Part shown: positions 1 through 7,775 of the stretch, in pieces | Layout of the letters: each line of letters starts with the position of its first letter | How positions within the stretch are numbered: the first letter of the stretch is position 1 | Made by a program: the position numbers and the translations under genes | NCBI GenBank assembly: GCA_031430315.1 | Contig: JANPBI010000256.1 | Location: 1 to 12,474, forward strand | DNA: 12,474 nt | Source: JAJNPS01 sp031430315 | GTDB taxonomy: Bacteria > Pseudomonadota > Alphaproteobacteria > Rhodobacterales > Rhodobacteraceae | Reading direction: 5' to 3' | Notes under the pieces: model-generated | Database searches by the model: none | Told to the model about the DNA's origin: nothing | The model's input: the letters and a program-made list of their open reading frames with translations, nothing else

Positions 1-2603
1 TGAACACGGGCGGGTTTTCGACCGTGCTGACCACCGACTTGAAACGGTTCAACGGCGGTCTTTTCAAGGACGCGACCGCCCTGCCGCTGAACGCCCTGCA
101 ACTTGGCCTGCTGATCGATGCCGCCAGCCACAATTGGCGCGAGGTGGAACCGGCGATTTTCGGGACCCTGCTGGAACGCGCGCTGAGCGTGAAGGACCGC
201 CACAAGCTGGGTGCGCATTACACGCCGCGCGCCTATGTCGAACGTCTGGTGGTGCCGACGGTGATCGAGCCGCTGCGGGGCGATTGGGACGATGTGAAAC
301 GGTCCGTCGCGTTGCTGGCCTCGGGCGGCAAACTGGATGATGCGCGTGCAGCGGTGCGCGATTTTCACCGCAAGTTGTGCGACGTGCGGGTGCTGGACCC
401 GGCCTGCGGCTCGGGCAATTTCCTGTATGTCGCGCTGGAACTGATGAAACGGCTGGAGGGGGAGGTGATCGCCCTCTTGGCCGAACTGGGCGAGGATCAG
501 GCGGCGCTGGGGCTGGCCGGGCACACCGTCGACCCGCATCAGTTTCTGGGGATCGAGGTCAACCCCTGGGCGGCGGCGGTGGCGGAACTGGTGCTGTGGA
601 TCGGCTATCTGCAATGGCATTTCCGCACCCACGGCACCGCCAGCCCGGCGGAACCGGTGTTGAAAGACTTTCACAACATCGAGTGCCGCGATGCGGTGCT
701 GGACTGGGCCGGGCGCAGCGAGCGGCGGGATGATGCGGGTCGGTTGGTGACGCGCTGGGATGGCGAGACGAAAATCACCCATCCTGTGACGGGGGAAAAG
801 GTGCCGGACCCGGGCGCACGGGTGCAGGTGTGGGACTATGCCAAACCCAAGCCCGCAATCTGGCCCGAGGCGACGTTCATCGTCGGCAACCCGCCGTTTA
901 TTGGCACCAGCCGGATGCGCGAGGCGTTGGGCGATGGCTATACCGAGGCGATCCGCGCGGCCTATCCGAAGGTGCCGGAATCGGCGGATTTCGTGATGTA
1001 TTGGTGGGAAAAGGCGGCTTTGGCGGCGCGGGGCTATGTGGCGGCCAAGGGCAAGGGGACGCGGCGGTTCGGGCTGATCACCACCAATTCGCTGCGCCAG
1101 ACGTTCAATCGGCGCGTCGTGGAACGGCATTTGGCTGATCCCAAGACGGCGCTGTCGCTGACCTTTGCGATCCCGGATCACCCTTGGGTGGATGCGGGTG
1201 ATGGGGCGGCGGTGCGGATCGCAATGACGGTGGCGGAGCGGGGGAAGGCCGAGGGGCGGCTGTTGACGGTGGCGTCGGAGATCAAAACGGAGGAGGGCGC
1301 GGAGGGGCGGGCGGTTGTGCTTGGCGAAGAGCGGGGGACGATCTTTGCGGATTTGCGGATTGGGGCGGATGTTGCGGGGGCGAAGGTGCTAAGGGCGAAT
1401 GACGGTTTAGCTTCTCGCGGCGTCGCCCTGCACGGAGCGGGTTTCTTGGCGTCTAAAGAAGAAGCTCGGGCGCTAGGACTTGGACAAATTGATGGATTGG
1501 AAAGCCATATCTTGCATTACGTCAATGGCCGCGATCTTTCAGCGTCGTCCCGTGGGCTAATGGTTATCGACCTCTATCCAATGACTCAAAGTGAGGTTCG
1601 CAGACGGTATCCTGCAGCCTTTCAGCATGTCTTTGACAACGTGAAGCCGGAGCGTGATGAAAACCGCGAAGAATCTCGCAGAGTAAACTGGCACTGGTTT
1701 GGTCGAACGAATGAAGTTTATCGTAAGGCCGTTAAAGGCCTCAATCGCTTCATCGTCACAGTTGAAACATCCAAACATAGAATTTTTCAGTTTATTGATG
1801 GCGAAACGCGTGCGGACAACAAGCTAGTAGCAATTGGCGATGCCGATGCATCCATCTTGGCCATTGTTTCATCAAAGCAGCACGTTACTTGGTCACTTGA
1901 CGCAGGGAGCTGGCTAGGAGTTGGCAATGATCCTGTTTACGTCAAATCGCGTTGCTTCGACCCCTTCCCCTTCCCAACCCCCTCCGAGCCGCTCAAGGCT
2001 CGGCTGCGCCAACTCGGCGAAGACCTCGACGCGCATCGCAAGGCGCGCCAGGCGGAACACCCCAAGTTGACCCTGACGGCGATGTACAACGTCCTTGAAA
2101 AACTCCGCGCCAATCAGCGGATCGAGGGCCGCGACCGGGAAACCTATGATCAGGGCGTGATCGGCATCCTGCGCGACCTGCACGACCAGATCGACGCGGC
2201 GGTGGCCGAGGCTTATGGCTGGCCTGCGGACCTGACCGATGACAAGATCCTGCACCGGCTGGTCGCGCTGAACCGCGAACGCGCGGCGGAAGAGGCCGCC
2301 GGTTTAATCCGCTGGCTGCGGCCCGAATACCAGAACCCCGGCGGGCAGGTGGCGGTGGTCACGGGGCAGGCCGAGATGGACGTGGGCGTCACCGAAAAGG
2401 CCGCCAAGGCCCTCTGGCCCAAGGCGATGCCCGACCAGTTCGCCGCCCTGCGCGCAACCTTGACCGAGATGGGCGAGGCCTCCCCCGAACAGATCGCCCG
2501 GCGGTTCCAGCGTGTGCGGACGACAACGGTGGAGCCGTACCTTGAGATGATGCTGCGGATGGGCGATATCGCCCGGCTGGACAACGGGCGCTACGCCGCC
2601 TGA
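1..2603 (+). CDS. MmeI-like (type IIL/IIG) DNA methyltransferase, 5'-truncated by window edge
   Basis: N6-adenine DNA methyltransferase, probably the modification and recognition part of a single-chain restriction-modification enzyme. The frame is open to the left edge (NTGGFST precedes the first GTG at 24), so the true start, and any N-terminal nuclease domain, lies outside the window. Numbering from that GTG: HYTP (65-68); SAM motif I DPACGSGNF (125-133); GIEVNPWA (about 177-184); catalytic motif IV NPPF (289-292); and DFVMYWWEKAA (322-332), which points to the MmeI/YeeA group. Residues about 455-645 fall where the target recognition domain normally lies. The C-terminal part (about 650-859) includes YGWPADLTDDKIL and AGLIRWLRPEYQ, typical of the family. 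The recognition-domain stretch has lower GC and different codon use from the rest, suggesting transfer. Family is confident; whether the enzyme cuts DNA cannot be judged here. A BREX/DISARM methyltransferase is a less likely alternative. Confidence 0.88.
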   Translation, partial: NTGGFSTVLTTDLKRFNGGLFKDATALPLNALQLGLLIDAASHNWREVEPAIFGTLLERALSVKDRHKLGAHYTPRAYVERLVVPTVIEPLRGDWDDVKRSVALLASGGKLDDARAAVRDFHRKLCDVRVLDPACGSGNFLYVALELMKRLEGEVIALLAELGEDQAALGLAGHTVDPHQFLGIEVNPWAAAVAELVLWIGYLQWHFRTHGTASPAEPVLKDFHNIECRDAVLDWAGRSERRDDAGRLVTRWDGETKITHPVTGEKVPDPGARVQVWDYAKPKPAIWPEATFIVGNPPFIGTSRMREALGDGYTEAIRAAYPKVPESADFVMYWWEKAALAARGYVAAKGKGTRRFGLITTNSLRQTFNRRVVERHLADPKTALSLTFAIPDHPWVDAGDGAAVRIAMTVAERGKAEGRLLTVASEIKTEEGAEGRAVVLGEERGTIFADLRIGADVAGAKVLRANDGLASRGVALHGAGFLASKEEARALGLGQIDGLESHILHYVNGRDLSASSRGLMVIDLYPMTQSEVRRRYPAAFQHVFDNVKPERDENREESRRVNWHWFGRTNEVYRKAVKGLNRFIVTVETSKHRIFQFIDGETRADNKLVAIGDADASILAIVSSKQHVTWSLDAGSWLGVGNDPVYVKSRCFDPFPFPTPSEPLKARLRQLGEDLDAHRKARQAEHPKLTLTAMYNVLEKLRANQRIEGRDRETYDQGVIGILRDLHDQIDAAVAEAYGWPADLTDDKILHRLVALNRERAAEEAAGLIRWLRPEYQNPGGQVAVVTGQAEMDVGVTEKAAKALWPKAMPDQFAALRATLTEMGEASPEQIARRFQRVRTTTVEPYLEMMLRMGDIARLDNGRYAA
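1386..1960 (+). other. Lower-GC, atypical-codon block inside the methyltransferase (putative target recognition domain)
   Basis: Within the open reading frame the base composition changes abruptly. Before about 1386 and after about 1960 nearly every third position is G or C. Between them the gene uses tta, aat, ttt, cat, tct and aga-type codons freely (for example at 1405-1420 and 1740-1870). The frame stays intact throughout. The block corresponds to residues about 455-645, between the methyltransferase core and the conserved C-terminal part, where MmeI-family enzymes carry the domain that reads the DNA target. The likely explanation is a recognition domain acquired by recombination between conserved flanks. 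Boundaries are by eye. Confidence 0.6.
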
Positions 2604-2701
2604 CCGCGCGCCAACCCGCCCGCCTGCCGTCGGCGTCCTTGCGCGGCTGATCCTGCCACCCTACCTATGACGCGCAACGTCCAGCCATGGGGGACACTAT
2701 C

Positions 2702-3400
2702 ATGCTCAACGCGAAATCCATCCTCGACCAGGTGATGGGAAGTTTGAACCAGGTGGCAGGCCCGGGGGGCGTCCAGGGGTTGGCGGACAAGGCGCGCGAC
2801 ACTTGGGACGACCAGTCGACGCTGACCAAAGGGGCGATGGCGGGGGGGCTTTTGGGGATCCTGCTGACCGGCGGCGGGCGCAAGCTCTTGGGCACCGGGG
2901 TCAAGGTCGGGGGGGCGGCGCTGATCGGTGGCCTCGCCTACAAGGCCTATGAGGACTGGAAGGCAGGCCGGCTGGCTTTGCCAGGGGACGGACCCTTGGC
3001 GCTGCCCGATCCGGAAGGGACGGCGTTCCAGCCGTCGGACCCCGCGCGGGCGGATGACCTGGCGGGGCGGATACTGCAGGCGATGATCGCGGCGACCAAG
3101 GCAGATGGCCATGTGACGCCCGAAGAGCGTGCAAAGATCGACGCCCAGCTGGGGCATCTGGGGCTGGGTAATGCGGCGACAGCGATGATCGCGGCGGAAC
3201 TGGACCAACCCTTGGATGTGGGGCGCATCGCAGCATTGGCGCGCAGCGACGAAGAGGGCGCGCAAATCTATGCTGCGTCATTGCTTGTGGTGGACCCCAA
3301 AGGCGCGGCGGAAAAGCACTATCTGGCGGAACTGGCGGCACGGCTGAAACTGGATGCGGGGCTGGTCGACCACCTGCAGGCACGGGCGGCGCAGCTTTGA
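2702..3400 (+). CDS. DUF533 / TerB-like inner-membrane protein (YebE-type)
   Basis: 232-residue protein of the DUF533 family (E. coli YebE-like), with no established biochemical role. The N-terminus MLNAKSILDQVMGSL is the family signature start. Residues about 43-84 form a glycine-rich hydrophobic stretch (AMAGGLLGILLTGGG, GGAALIGGLAYKAYEDW) likely to be membrane-associated. Residues about 115-232 form a helical TerB-like domain with ADGHVTPEE (134-142). An ATG fifteen bases upstream (2687) is in frame, but the ATG at 2702 matches the family start and has a GGGG stretch about eight bases ahead, so 2702 is preferred. The gene follows the methyltransferase after about 100 nt with no clear terminator and ends base-to-base with the convergent bhcR. 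Family is confident, function unknown. Confidence 0.85.
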   Translation: MLNAKSILDQVMGSLNQVAGPGGVQGLADKARDTWDDQSTLTKGAMAGGLLGILLTGGGRKLLGTGVKVGGAALIGGLAYKAYEDWKAGRLALPGDGPLALPDPEGTAFQPSDPARADDLAGRILQAMIAATKADGHVTPEERAKIDAQLGHLGLGNAATAMIAAELDQPLDVGRIAALARSDEEGAQIYAASLLVVDPKGAAEKHYLAELAARLKLDAGLVDHLQARAAQL

Positions 3401-4210
3401 TCAGGGACGGGTCCCCCCGATGGCCGCGGTGACCTGATCGGCGGCTTCGGCCACGCGGCGACCAATACGGGCGGCATCCGACAGCGCGAGGCGGAAAGCG
3501 GGGCCTGACACCGACAGTCCGGCGACGGGTTGGCCGCCGGGGCCAAAAATCGGGGCCGCGATGCAGCGCATGCCGTCGGTGCGTTCCTGGTCATCGACCG
3601 CATAGCCGCGATCACGGGTGCGGGCCAGGTCGCGGGCCAGCAAGCCTTCCGACGTCAGGGTCAGGCTGGTGAATTTCTCGAGCCCCTGACGGGCGATCAT
3701 CGCGGCAACCTTTTCGGCGGGAAACCACGCCAGCAGGGCCTTGCCGATGCCCGAGGAATGCATCGGGCCTTTGGTGCCGGGCGGGAAAAAGGCGCGGATC
3801 GCCTGATTGGTTTCGACCTGGGCAAGGAAAAGAACCTCTCCCTGCACTTCTACCCCCAAATTGGCGGTCTCGCCGGTGTCGCGCATCAGCGCCTCCATGG
3901 CACCTTGCGCACGCTCGACGACCTTGGTGCGACGCAGGAAAGCGGTGCCGACGCGAAACGCGCCGGGGCCGATGTGCCAGAACTGGCCGGGCTCTTCCAC
4001 CTCCACCATGGCGTGGCTTTGCAGGGTGACGAGCGCGCGAAAGACCGTGGCTACGGGCAGGCTGGCGGATTCCGCCAGCTGCGACAGCGTCAGGCCTGGC
4101 TCCCGCGCCAGATGTTCGAGAAGTCCAAGGGCGCGGTCCAGTGCCTGCACGGTGTTCTGGTCGGTCTTGTCGTTGAAGGCCTTGGGACGGCCGCGGGGAC
4201 GCGTGATCAT
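3401..4210 (-). CDS. bhcR: IclR-family regulator of the beta-hydroxyaspartate cycle (BhcR)
   Basis: 269-residue IclR-type transcription factor transcribed divergently from bhcA. The winged-helix DNA-binding domain is at the N-terminus: AFNDKTDQNTVQALDRALGL, then a helix-turn-helix at about 40-63 (LTLSQLAESASLPVATVFRA). The C-terminal effector domain carries typical IclR motifs, HSSGIGKALLAWF (151-163) and MRCIAAPIFGPGGQPVAGLSV. Position next to a complete bhcABCD set identifies it as BhcR; in Paracoccus denitrificans the orthologue binds the bhc promoter and responds to glyoxylate. The start at 4210 gives the usual short basic leader (MITRPRGRPKAF); no strong ribosome binding site precedes it. 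Its stop codon TCA (on +) directly follows the TGA of the convergent DUF533 gene with no spacer. Family is certain; the specific role rests on context. Confidence 0.92.
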   Translation of the reverse strand: MITRPRGRPKAFNDKTDQNTVQALDRALGLLEHLAREPGLTLSQLAESASLPVATVFRALVTLQSHAMVEVEEPGQFWHIGPGAFRVGTAFLRRTKVVERAQGAMEALMRDTGETANLGVEVQGEVLFLAQVETNQAIRAFFPPGTKGPMHSSGIGKALLAWFPAEKVAAMIARQGLEKFTSLTLTSEGLLARDLARTRDRGYAVDDQERTDGMRCIAAPIFGPGGQPVAGLSVSGPAFRLALSDAARIGRRVAEAADQVTAAIGGTRP

Positions 4211-4363
4211 GCGTTTGGTCCATGATGCAGGGGGTGAAAAAGCGTGACGTATTGATTTTGTGGTAGAATATCACGAGCTGCATTGAATGAAAAATAATTT
4301 CGAAAAAATTGTGCTGGCTGCGCCTGGGGCGTAGAAGGGAGGCAGCGAAAGAGGAGTCTCGCG
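4211..4363. promoter_or_regulatory. Divergent bhcR-bhcA control region
   Basis: 153-nt intergenic stretch between divergent genes. About 4250-4310 is strongly A+T rich against GC-rich surroundings, as expected for promoters and operators. It holds overlapping symmetrical elements: AAATAATTT (4292-4300), TTTCGAAA (4298-4305) and AATTT-N5-AAATT (4296-4310). For bhcR, a weak sigma70-like pair can be drawn on the minus strand (TTTTCA about 17 nt before TATTCT), but each hexamer matches only four of six consensus bases. For bhcA I see no convincing -35/-10 pair. A strong ribosome binding site GAGGAG (4351-4356) sits seven bases before the bhcA ATG. Confidence 0.65.
4289..4303. promoter_or_regulatory. 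Candidate IclR-type (BhcR) operator
   Basis: The 15-mer centred on 4296 (GAAAAATAATTTCGA) fits 10 of 14 specified positions of the E. coli IclR consensus TGGAAATNATTTCCA, including the full AAAT-N-ATTT core. It lies 61-75 nt upstream of the bhcA start, where a regulator could control both divergent genes. A+T richness makes chance symmetry easier, so this is a candidate only. Confidence 0.45.
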
Positions 4364-5548
4364 ATGTCCTTCCAGAACCCGGTTTTCATTCCCGGCCCTA
4401 CGAATATCCCCGAAAGCGTGCGCAAGGCCTGCGACATGCCGACGATCGACCACCGCTCGCCCGCCTTTGCGCGGGTGTTCAAGCCGGCGGTGGCGGGGGT
4501 AAGAAAGGTGCTGGGAATGGCAGAGGGCGAGGTGATCATCCTGCCCTCCACCGGGACCGGCGGGTGGGAGGCGGCGATTTCCAACACGCTGTCGCCCGGC
4601 GATACGGTGCTGGCGGCGCGCTTCGGGATGTTCAGCCACCGCTGGATCGACATGTGCCAGCGCCATGGGCTGAACGTCGCGATCATCGATACGCCTTGGG
4701 GCCAGGGTGCGCCGTTAGACAAGATCGCGGCGGCGTTGAAGGCGGACACAGGGCACAAGATCAAGGCGGTGCTGGCGACGCATAACGAGACGGCGACGGG
4801 CGTTCGGTCGGATATCGGCGGCATCCGGCGGGCGATGGGCGATCACCCGGCGCTGTTCTTTGTGGACGGGGTGTCGTCGATTGGCTCCATGCCGTTCGAT
4901 ATGGCCGCTTGGGGCGTGGATATCGCGGTGGCGGGCAGTCAAAAGGGGTTCATGTTGCCTGCGGGGCTGGCGATCCTTGGCGTGTCGCCCAAGGCGATTG
5001 CGGCGATGGAGACCGCCAAGCTGCCGCGCACGTTCTTTGATTTCAAGGACATGATCAAATCCTATGCGGCGGGCGGGTTTCCCTATACGCCCCCGGTGGG
5101 CCTGATCAATGGCCTCGCCCACTCGGTGCAACTGTTGGAAGATGAGGGGTTGGAGGCGGTTTACGCCCGGCATCACCGCATCGCCGAAGGCGTGCGCCGC
5201 GCGATTGCGGCCTGGGGGATGGTGCCCTGTGCCGCCTCGCCGGAGCTGTATTCCGACACGGTAACGGCGGTTGTGGTACCTGCGGGCTGCAACGGCACTG
5301 ACCTCGTGCAACTGGCAGCCAGCAAGTATGGCGTGGCGTTTGGCGTGGGCTTGGGCGAGGTTGCAGGCAAGGTGTTCCGCATCGGACACTTGGGCAGCCT
5401 GACCGATGTGATGATGCTGTCGGGGTTGGCCACGGCCGAGATGTGCATGGCCGATCTGGGGTGGCCCATCACGCTCGGGTCCGGCGTGGCGGCGGCGCAG
5501 GACTATTACCGCAACGGCGCGAAGGAGGCGGCGAAAGCCGCGGCATGA
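4364..5548 (+). CDS. bhcA: L-aspartate-glyoxylate aminotransferase (BhcA)
   Basis: PLP-dependent class V (serine-glyoxylate-type) aminotransferase of 394 residues. In the beta-hydroxyaspartate cycle it transfers the amino group of aspartate to glyoxylate, giving glycine and oxaloacetate, the net product of the pathway. Visible motifs: GPTNIP (11-16), DHRS (29-32), PSTGTGGWEAA (61-71, phosphate-binding loop), HNETATG (140-146), VDGVSS (167-172, the Asp that contacts the pyridine nitrogen) and the Schiff-base lysine K194 in AGSQKGFMLPAG. The ATG at 4364 has GAGGAG seven bases upstream. It is the first gene of the forward operon, divergent from bhcR, and its TGA is one base before the bhcB ATG. 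By sequence alone it could be called serine-glyoxylate or alanine-glyoxylate aminotransferase; the four-gene context decides for BhcA. Confidence 0.93.
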   Translation: MSFQNPVFIPGPTNIPESVRKACDMPTIDHRSPAFARVFKPAVAGVRKVLGMAEGEVIILPSTGTGGWEAAISNTLSPGDTVLAARFGMFSHRWIDMCQRHGLNVAIIDTPWGQGAPLDKIAAALKADTGHKIKAVLATHNETATGVRSDIGGIRRAMGDHPALFFVDGVSSIGSMPFDMAAWGVDIAVAGSQKGFMLPAGLAILGVSPKAIAAMETAKLPRTFFDFKDMIKSYAAGGFPYTPPVGLINGLAHSVQLLEDEGLEAVYARHHRIAEGVRRAIAAWGMVPCAASPELYSDTVTAVVVPAGCNGTDLVQLAASKYGVAFGVGLGEVAGKVFRIGHLGSLTDVMMLSGLATAEMCMADLGWPITLGSGVAAAQDYYRNGAKEAAKAAA

Positions 5549-5549
5549 G

Positions 5550-6515
5550 ATGAACGATATGGCCCCTTTGGTGATCCCGACCTATGACGACGTGCTGGCG
5601 GCACATGCACGGATCATGCCCTACATCCACCGCACACCGGTGCTGACCTCCAGTTATTTCAATGAGTTGACGGGGGCGGAGCTGTTCTTCAAGTGCGAGA
5701 ACTTCCAGAAGGCGGGCGCGTTCAAAGTGCGCGGGGCGTCGAACGCGGTCTTTGGCCTGCGCGAGGATCAGCTTGAGCGGGGGGTGGCGACGCACTCCAG
5801 CGGCAACCATGCGCTGAGCCTGTCCTATGCCGCCGGGCGGCGGGGAATCCCTTGCAACGTCGTGATGCCGCGCACGGCACCGCAAGCGAAGAAGGATGCG
5901 GTGCGGGGGTATGGCGGGGTGATCGTGGAATGCGAGCCGTCGACAAGTTCGCGCGAGGCGGTGTTTGCCGAAGTGCAAGCAAGGACGGGGGCGGATTTCG
6001 TGCATCCGTATAATGATCCGCGGGTGATCGCGGGGCAGGGGACATGCAGCCGCGAGTTGTTGGAACAGGTGCCGGGGCTGGACGCGGTGATCGCGCCGAT
6101 TGGTGGAGGTGGAATGATTTCAGGCACTTGCCTGACAGTTTCGTCGACTGCACCGGGGGTGGACATCTATGCCGCCGAGCCGAAGAACGCCGACGATGCC
6201 TTTCGCAGCTTCAAGGCGGGGCACATCATTGCAGACGACGCGCCGGAGACGGTGGCGGATGGGCTGAAAGTGCCGCTAAAGGACCTGACCTGGCATTTCG
6301 TCAGCAACCACGTGACCGACATTTTCACCGCGACCGAGGACGAGATCATCGATGCGATGAAGCTGACCTGGAAGCGGATGAAGATCATCATCGAGGCCAG
6401 CTGCGCCGTGCCGCTGGCGACGATCCTCGCCAACCCGGAGGTTTTCCGGGGGCGCCGCGTCGGCGTCATCATCACCGGCGGCAACGTCGATCTGGACACT
6501 TTGCCTTGGAGATAA
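5550..6515 (+). CDS. bhcB: beta-hydroxyaspartate dehydratase (BhcB)
   Basis: 321-residue PLP enzyme of the serine/threonine dehydratase fold (type II). In the cycle it removes water from (2R,3S)-beta-hydroxyaspartate to give iminosuccinate. The Schiff-base lysine is K59 in AGAFKVRGA; the SSGNHA substrate/phosphate loop is at 83-88; the glycine loop IGGGGMISG (184-192) binds the PLP phosphate. The start at 5550 lies one base after the bhcA stop. The nearest good ribosome binding site (GGAGG, 5524-5528) is rather far, so translation is probably coupled to bhcA; an in-frame ATG at 5559 is an alternative. Without context this would be annotated as threonine ammonia-lyase or hydroxyectoine-utilization dehydratase EutB. 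Neighbouring bhcA and bhcC support BhcB. Confidence 0.92.
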   Translation: MNDMAPLVIPTYDDVLAAHARIMPYIHRTPVLTSSYFNELTGAELFFKCENFQKAGAFKVRGASNAVFGLREDQLERGVATHSSGNHALSLSYAAGRRGIPCNVVMPRTAPQAKKDAVRGYGGVIVECEPSTSSREAVFAEVQARTGADFVHPYNDPRVIAGQGTCSRELLEQVPGLDAVIAPIGGGGMISGTCLTVSSTAPGVDIYAAEPKNADDAFRSFKAGHIIADDAPETVADGLKVPLKDLTWHFVSNHVTDIFTATEDEIIDAMKLTWKRMKIIIEASCAVPLATILANPEVFRGRRVGVIITGGNVDLDTLPWR

Positions 6516-6525
6516 GGGTAACACC

Positions 6526-7689
6526 ATGAACAGCCACGCGAATTTTGCAGGACTTGAGGTTGGCTACGACATTCCCGCGCTGCCGGGGATGGACGAGAAG
6601 GACATCCAGACACCTTGCCTGATGCTGGACCTCGATGCGCTGGAGCGCAACATCAAGAAGATGGGCGATTACGCGAAGGCCCACGGCATGCGGCACCGGG
6701 TGCATGGCAAGATGCACAAGTCGGTGGACGTGGCCAAGTTGCAGGAATCGTTGGGAGGTTCGGTCGGGGTCTGCTGCCAGAAGGTCAGCGAGGCGGAGGT
6801 GTTTGCGCGGGGCGGGATCAAGGATGTGCTGGTCAGCAATCAGGTCCGCGATCCGGCCAAGATCGACCGGCTGGCGCGGCTGCCGAAGCTGGGCGCGCGG
6901 ACGATCTGCTGCGTGGATATGCTTGATAACGTTGCGGATTTGAGTGCTGCGGCGGTACGGCACGGGACCACCATCGAGTGTCTGGTGGAGATTGACTGCG
7001 GCGCGGGGCGTTGCGGGGTCAAGACGACGCCCGAGGTGGTGGCGATTGCCAAGGCGATTGCGGCGGCTCCGGGGCTGAAATTCTCAGGCATCCAAGCGTA
7101 TCAGGGTGCGATGCAGCACATGGATTCCTATGCGGATCGGAAGGCGAAGATCGACCTGGCGGTGGCGCAGGTGAAGGATGCTGTTGATGCCTTGGCCGCG
7201 TTGGGGATGCCTTGTGACATCGTCGGCGGGGGTGGGACGGGGAGCTATTACTTCGAGAGCAATTCCGGCGTTTACAATGAGTTGCAGTGTGGCAGCTATG
7301 CCTTCATGGATGCGGACTATGGGCGGATTCTGGACCAGGACGGCAAGCGGATCGACCAGGGGGAGTGGGAAAACGCGCTCTTTATCCTGACTTCGGTGAT
7401 GTCCCACGCCAAGCCCGACAAGGCGATTGTCGATGCCGGGTTGAAGGCGCAGTCGGTGGACAGTGGCCTGCCGGTGGTCTTTGGGCGGACAGATGTCAAA
7501 TACGTCAAATGCTCGGACGAGCATGGGGTCGTGGAGGACCTGGGGGGCGTTTTGAAGGTCAACGACAAGCTGAAACTGGTGCCCGGTCACTGCGACCCGA
7601 CCTGCAATGTGCATGACTGGTATGTGGGTGTGCGGGGCGGCAAGGTGGAGGTTGTCTGGCCGGTTTCGGCGCGGGGCAAGGCGTATTGA
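6526..7689 (+). CDS. bhcC: beta-hydroxyaspartate aldolase (BhcC)
   Basis: 387-residue PLP- and metal-dependent aldolase of the DSD1 / D-threonine aldolase family (fold type III, alanine-racemase-like barrel). In the cycle it condenses glycine with glyoxylate to (2R,3S)-beta-hydroxyaspartate. The likely PLP lysine is K62 in RVHGKMHKSVDVAKLQ. VGGGGTGSYYFE and YNELQCGSYAFMD are the phosphate-binding and barrel motifs. Near the C-terminus HCDPTCN (from H355) supplies His355 and Asp357, which correspond to the divalent-metal ligands of D-threonine aldolases. The start at 6526 is ten bases after the bhcB stop, with AAGGG overlapping that stop as ribosome binding site. Length is normal for BhcC. The alternative name D-3-hydroxyaspartate aldolase describes the same chemistry. 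Confidence 0.92.
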   Translation: MNSHANFAGLEVGYDIPALPGMDEKDIQTPCLMLDLDALERNIKKMGDYAKAHGMRHRVHGKMHKSVDVAKLQESLGGSVGVCCQKVSEAEVFARGGIKDVLVSNQVRDPAKIDRLARLPKLGARTICCVDMLDNVADLSAAAVRHGTTIECLVEIDCGAGRCGVKTTPEVVAIAKAIAAAPGLKFSGIQAYQGAMQHMDSYADRKAKIDLAVAQVKDAVDALAALGMPCDIVGGGGTGSYYFESNSGVYNELQCGSYAFMDADYGRILDQDGKRIDQGEWENALFILTSVMSHAKPDKAIVDAGLKAQSVDSGLPVVFGRTDVKYVKCSDEHGVVEDLGGVLKVNDKLKLVPGHCDPTCNVHDWYVGVRGGKVEVVWPVSARGKAY

Positions 7690-7752
7690 GGACGGATTTT
7701 CGACGTATGATTTGCGTCGGACAAACGTATGACAAACGTATGCCATCCGTCG
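7687..7752 (+). repeat. Phased 11-bp repeat array after bhcC
   Basis: Two perfect tandem copies of GACAAACGTAT occupy 7720-7730 and 7731-7741. Reading the flanks in the same 11-base register gives degenerate units at 7698-7708, 7709-7719 and 7742-7752, all keeping CGT at positions 7-9. A further unit at 7687-7697 keeps ACG-AT. The heptamer ACGTATG recurs at 7703, 7725 and 7736, spaced 22 and 11 bp. GACGGAT (7691-7697) and its complement ATCCGTC (7745-7751) bracket the array. The 11-bp spacing puts all units on one face of the helix. The array begins at the bhcC stop codon and is not coding. Confidence 0.6.
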
Positions 7753-7775
7753 TGACAGGGTTTCGGCGGGCAGAA

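Noticed and set aside
1557..1778. Minus-strand 73-residue frame inside the methyltransferase
   Set aside because: It lies opposite the intact recognition-domain frame and shows no family features.
2687..2701. Upstream ATG for the DUF533 protein
   Set aside because: The five extra residues are not part of the family start and no ribosome binding site precedes 2687; 2702 has a G-rich site at good spacing.
2591..3383. Long minus-strand open frames opposite the DUF533 gene
   Set aside because: They are antisense shadows of GC-rich coding sequence; the plus-strand frame has a recognisable family, whereas the others are Arg/Pro-rich without motifs.
4252..4269. TTGATT and TAGAAT as bhcA promoter hexamers
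   Set aside because: Only six bases separate them, far from the 16-18 required.
7687..7752. CRISPR array or origin iterons
   Set aside because: Units are only 11 bp with no spacers, no cas or replication genes are nearby, and only two copies are perfect.
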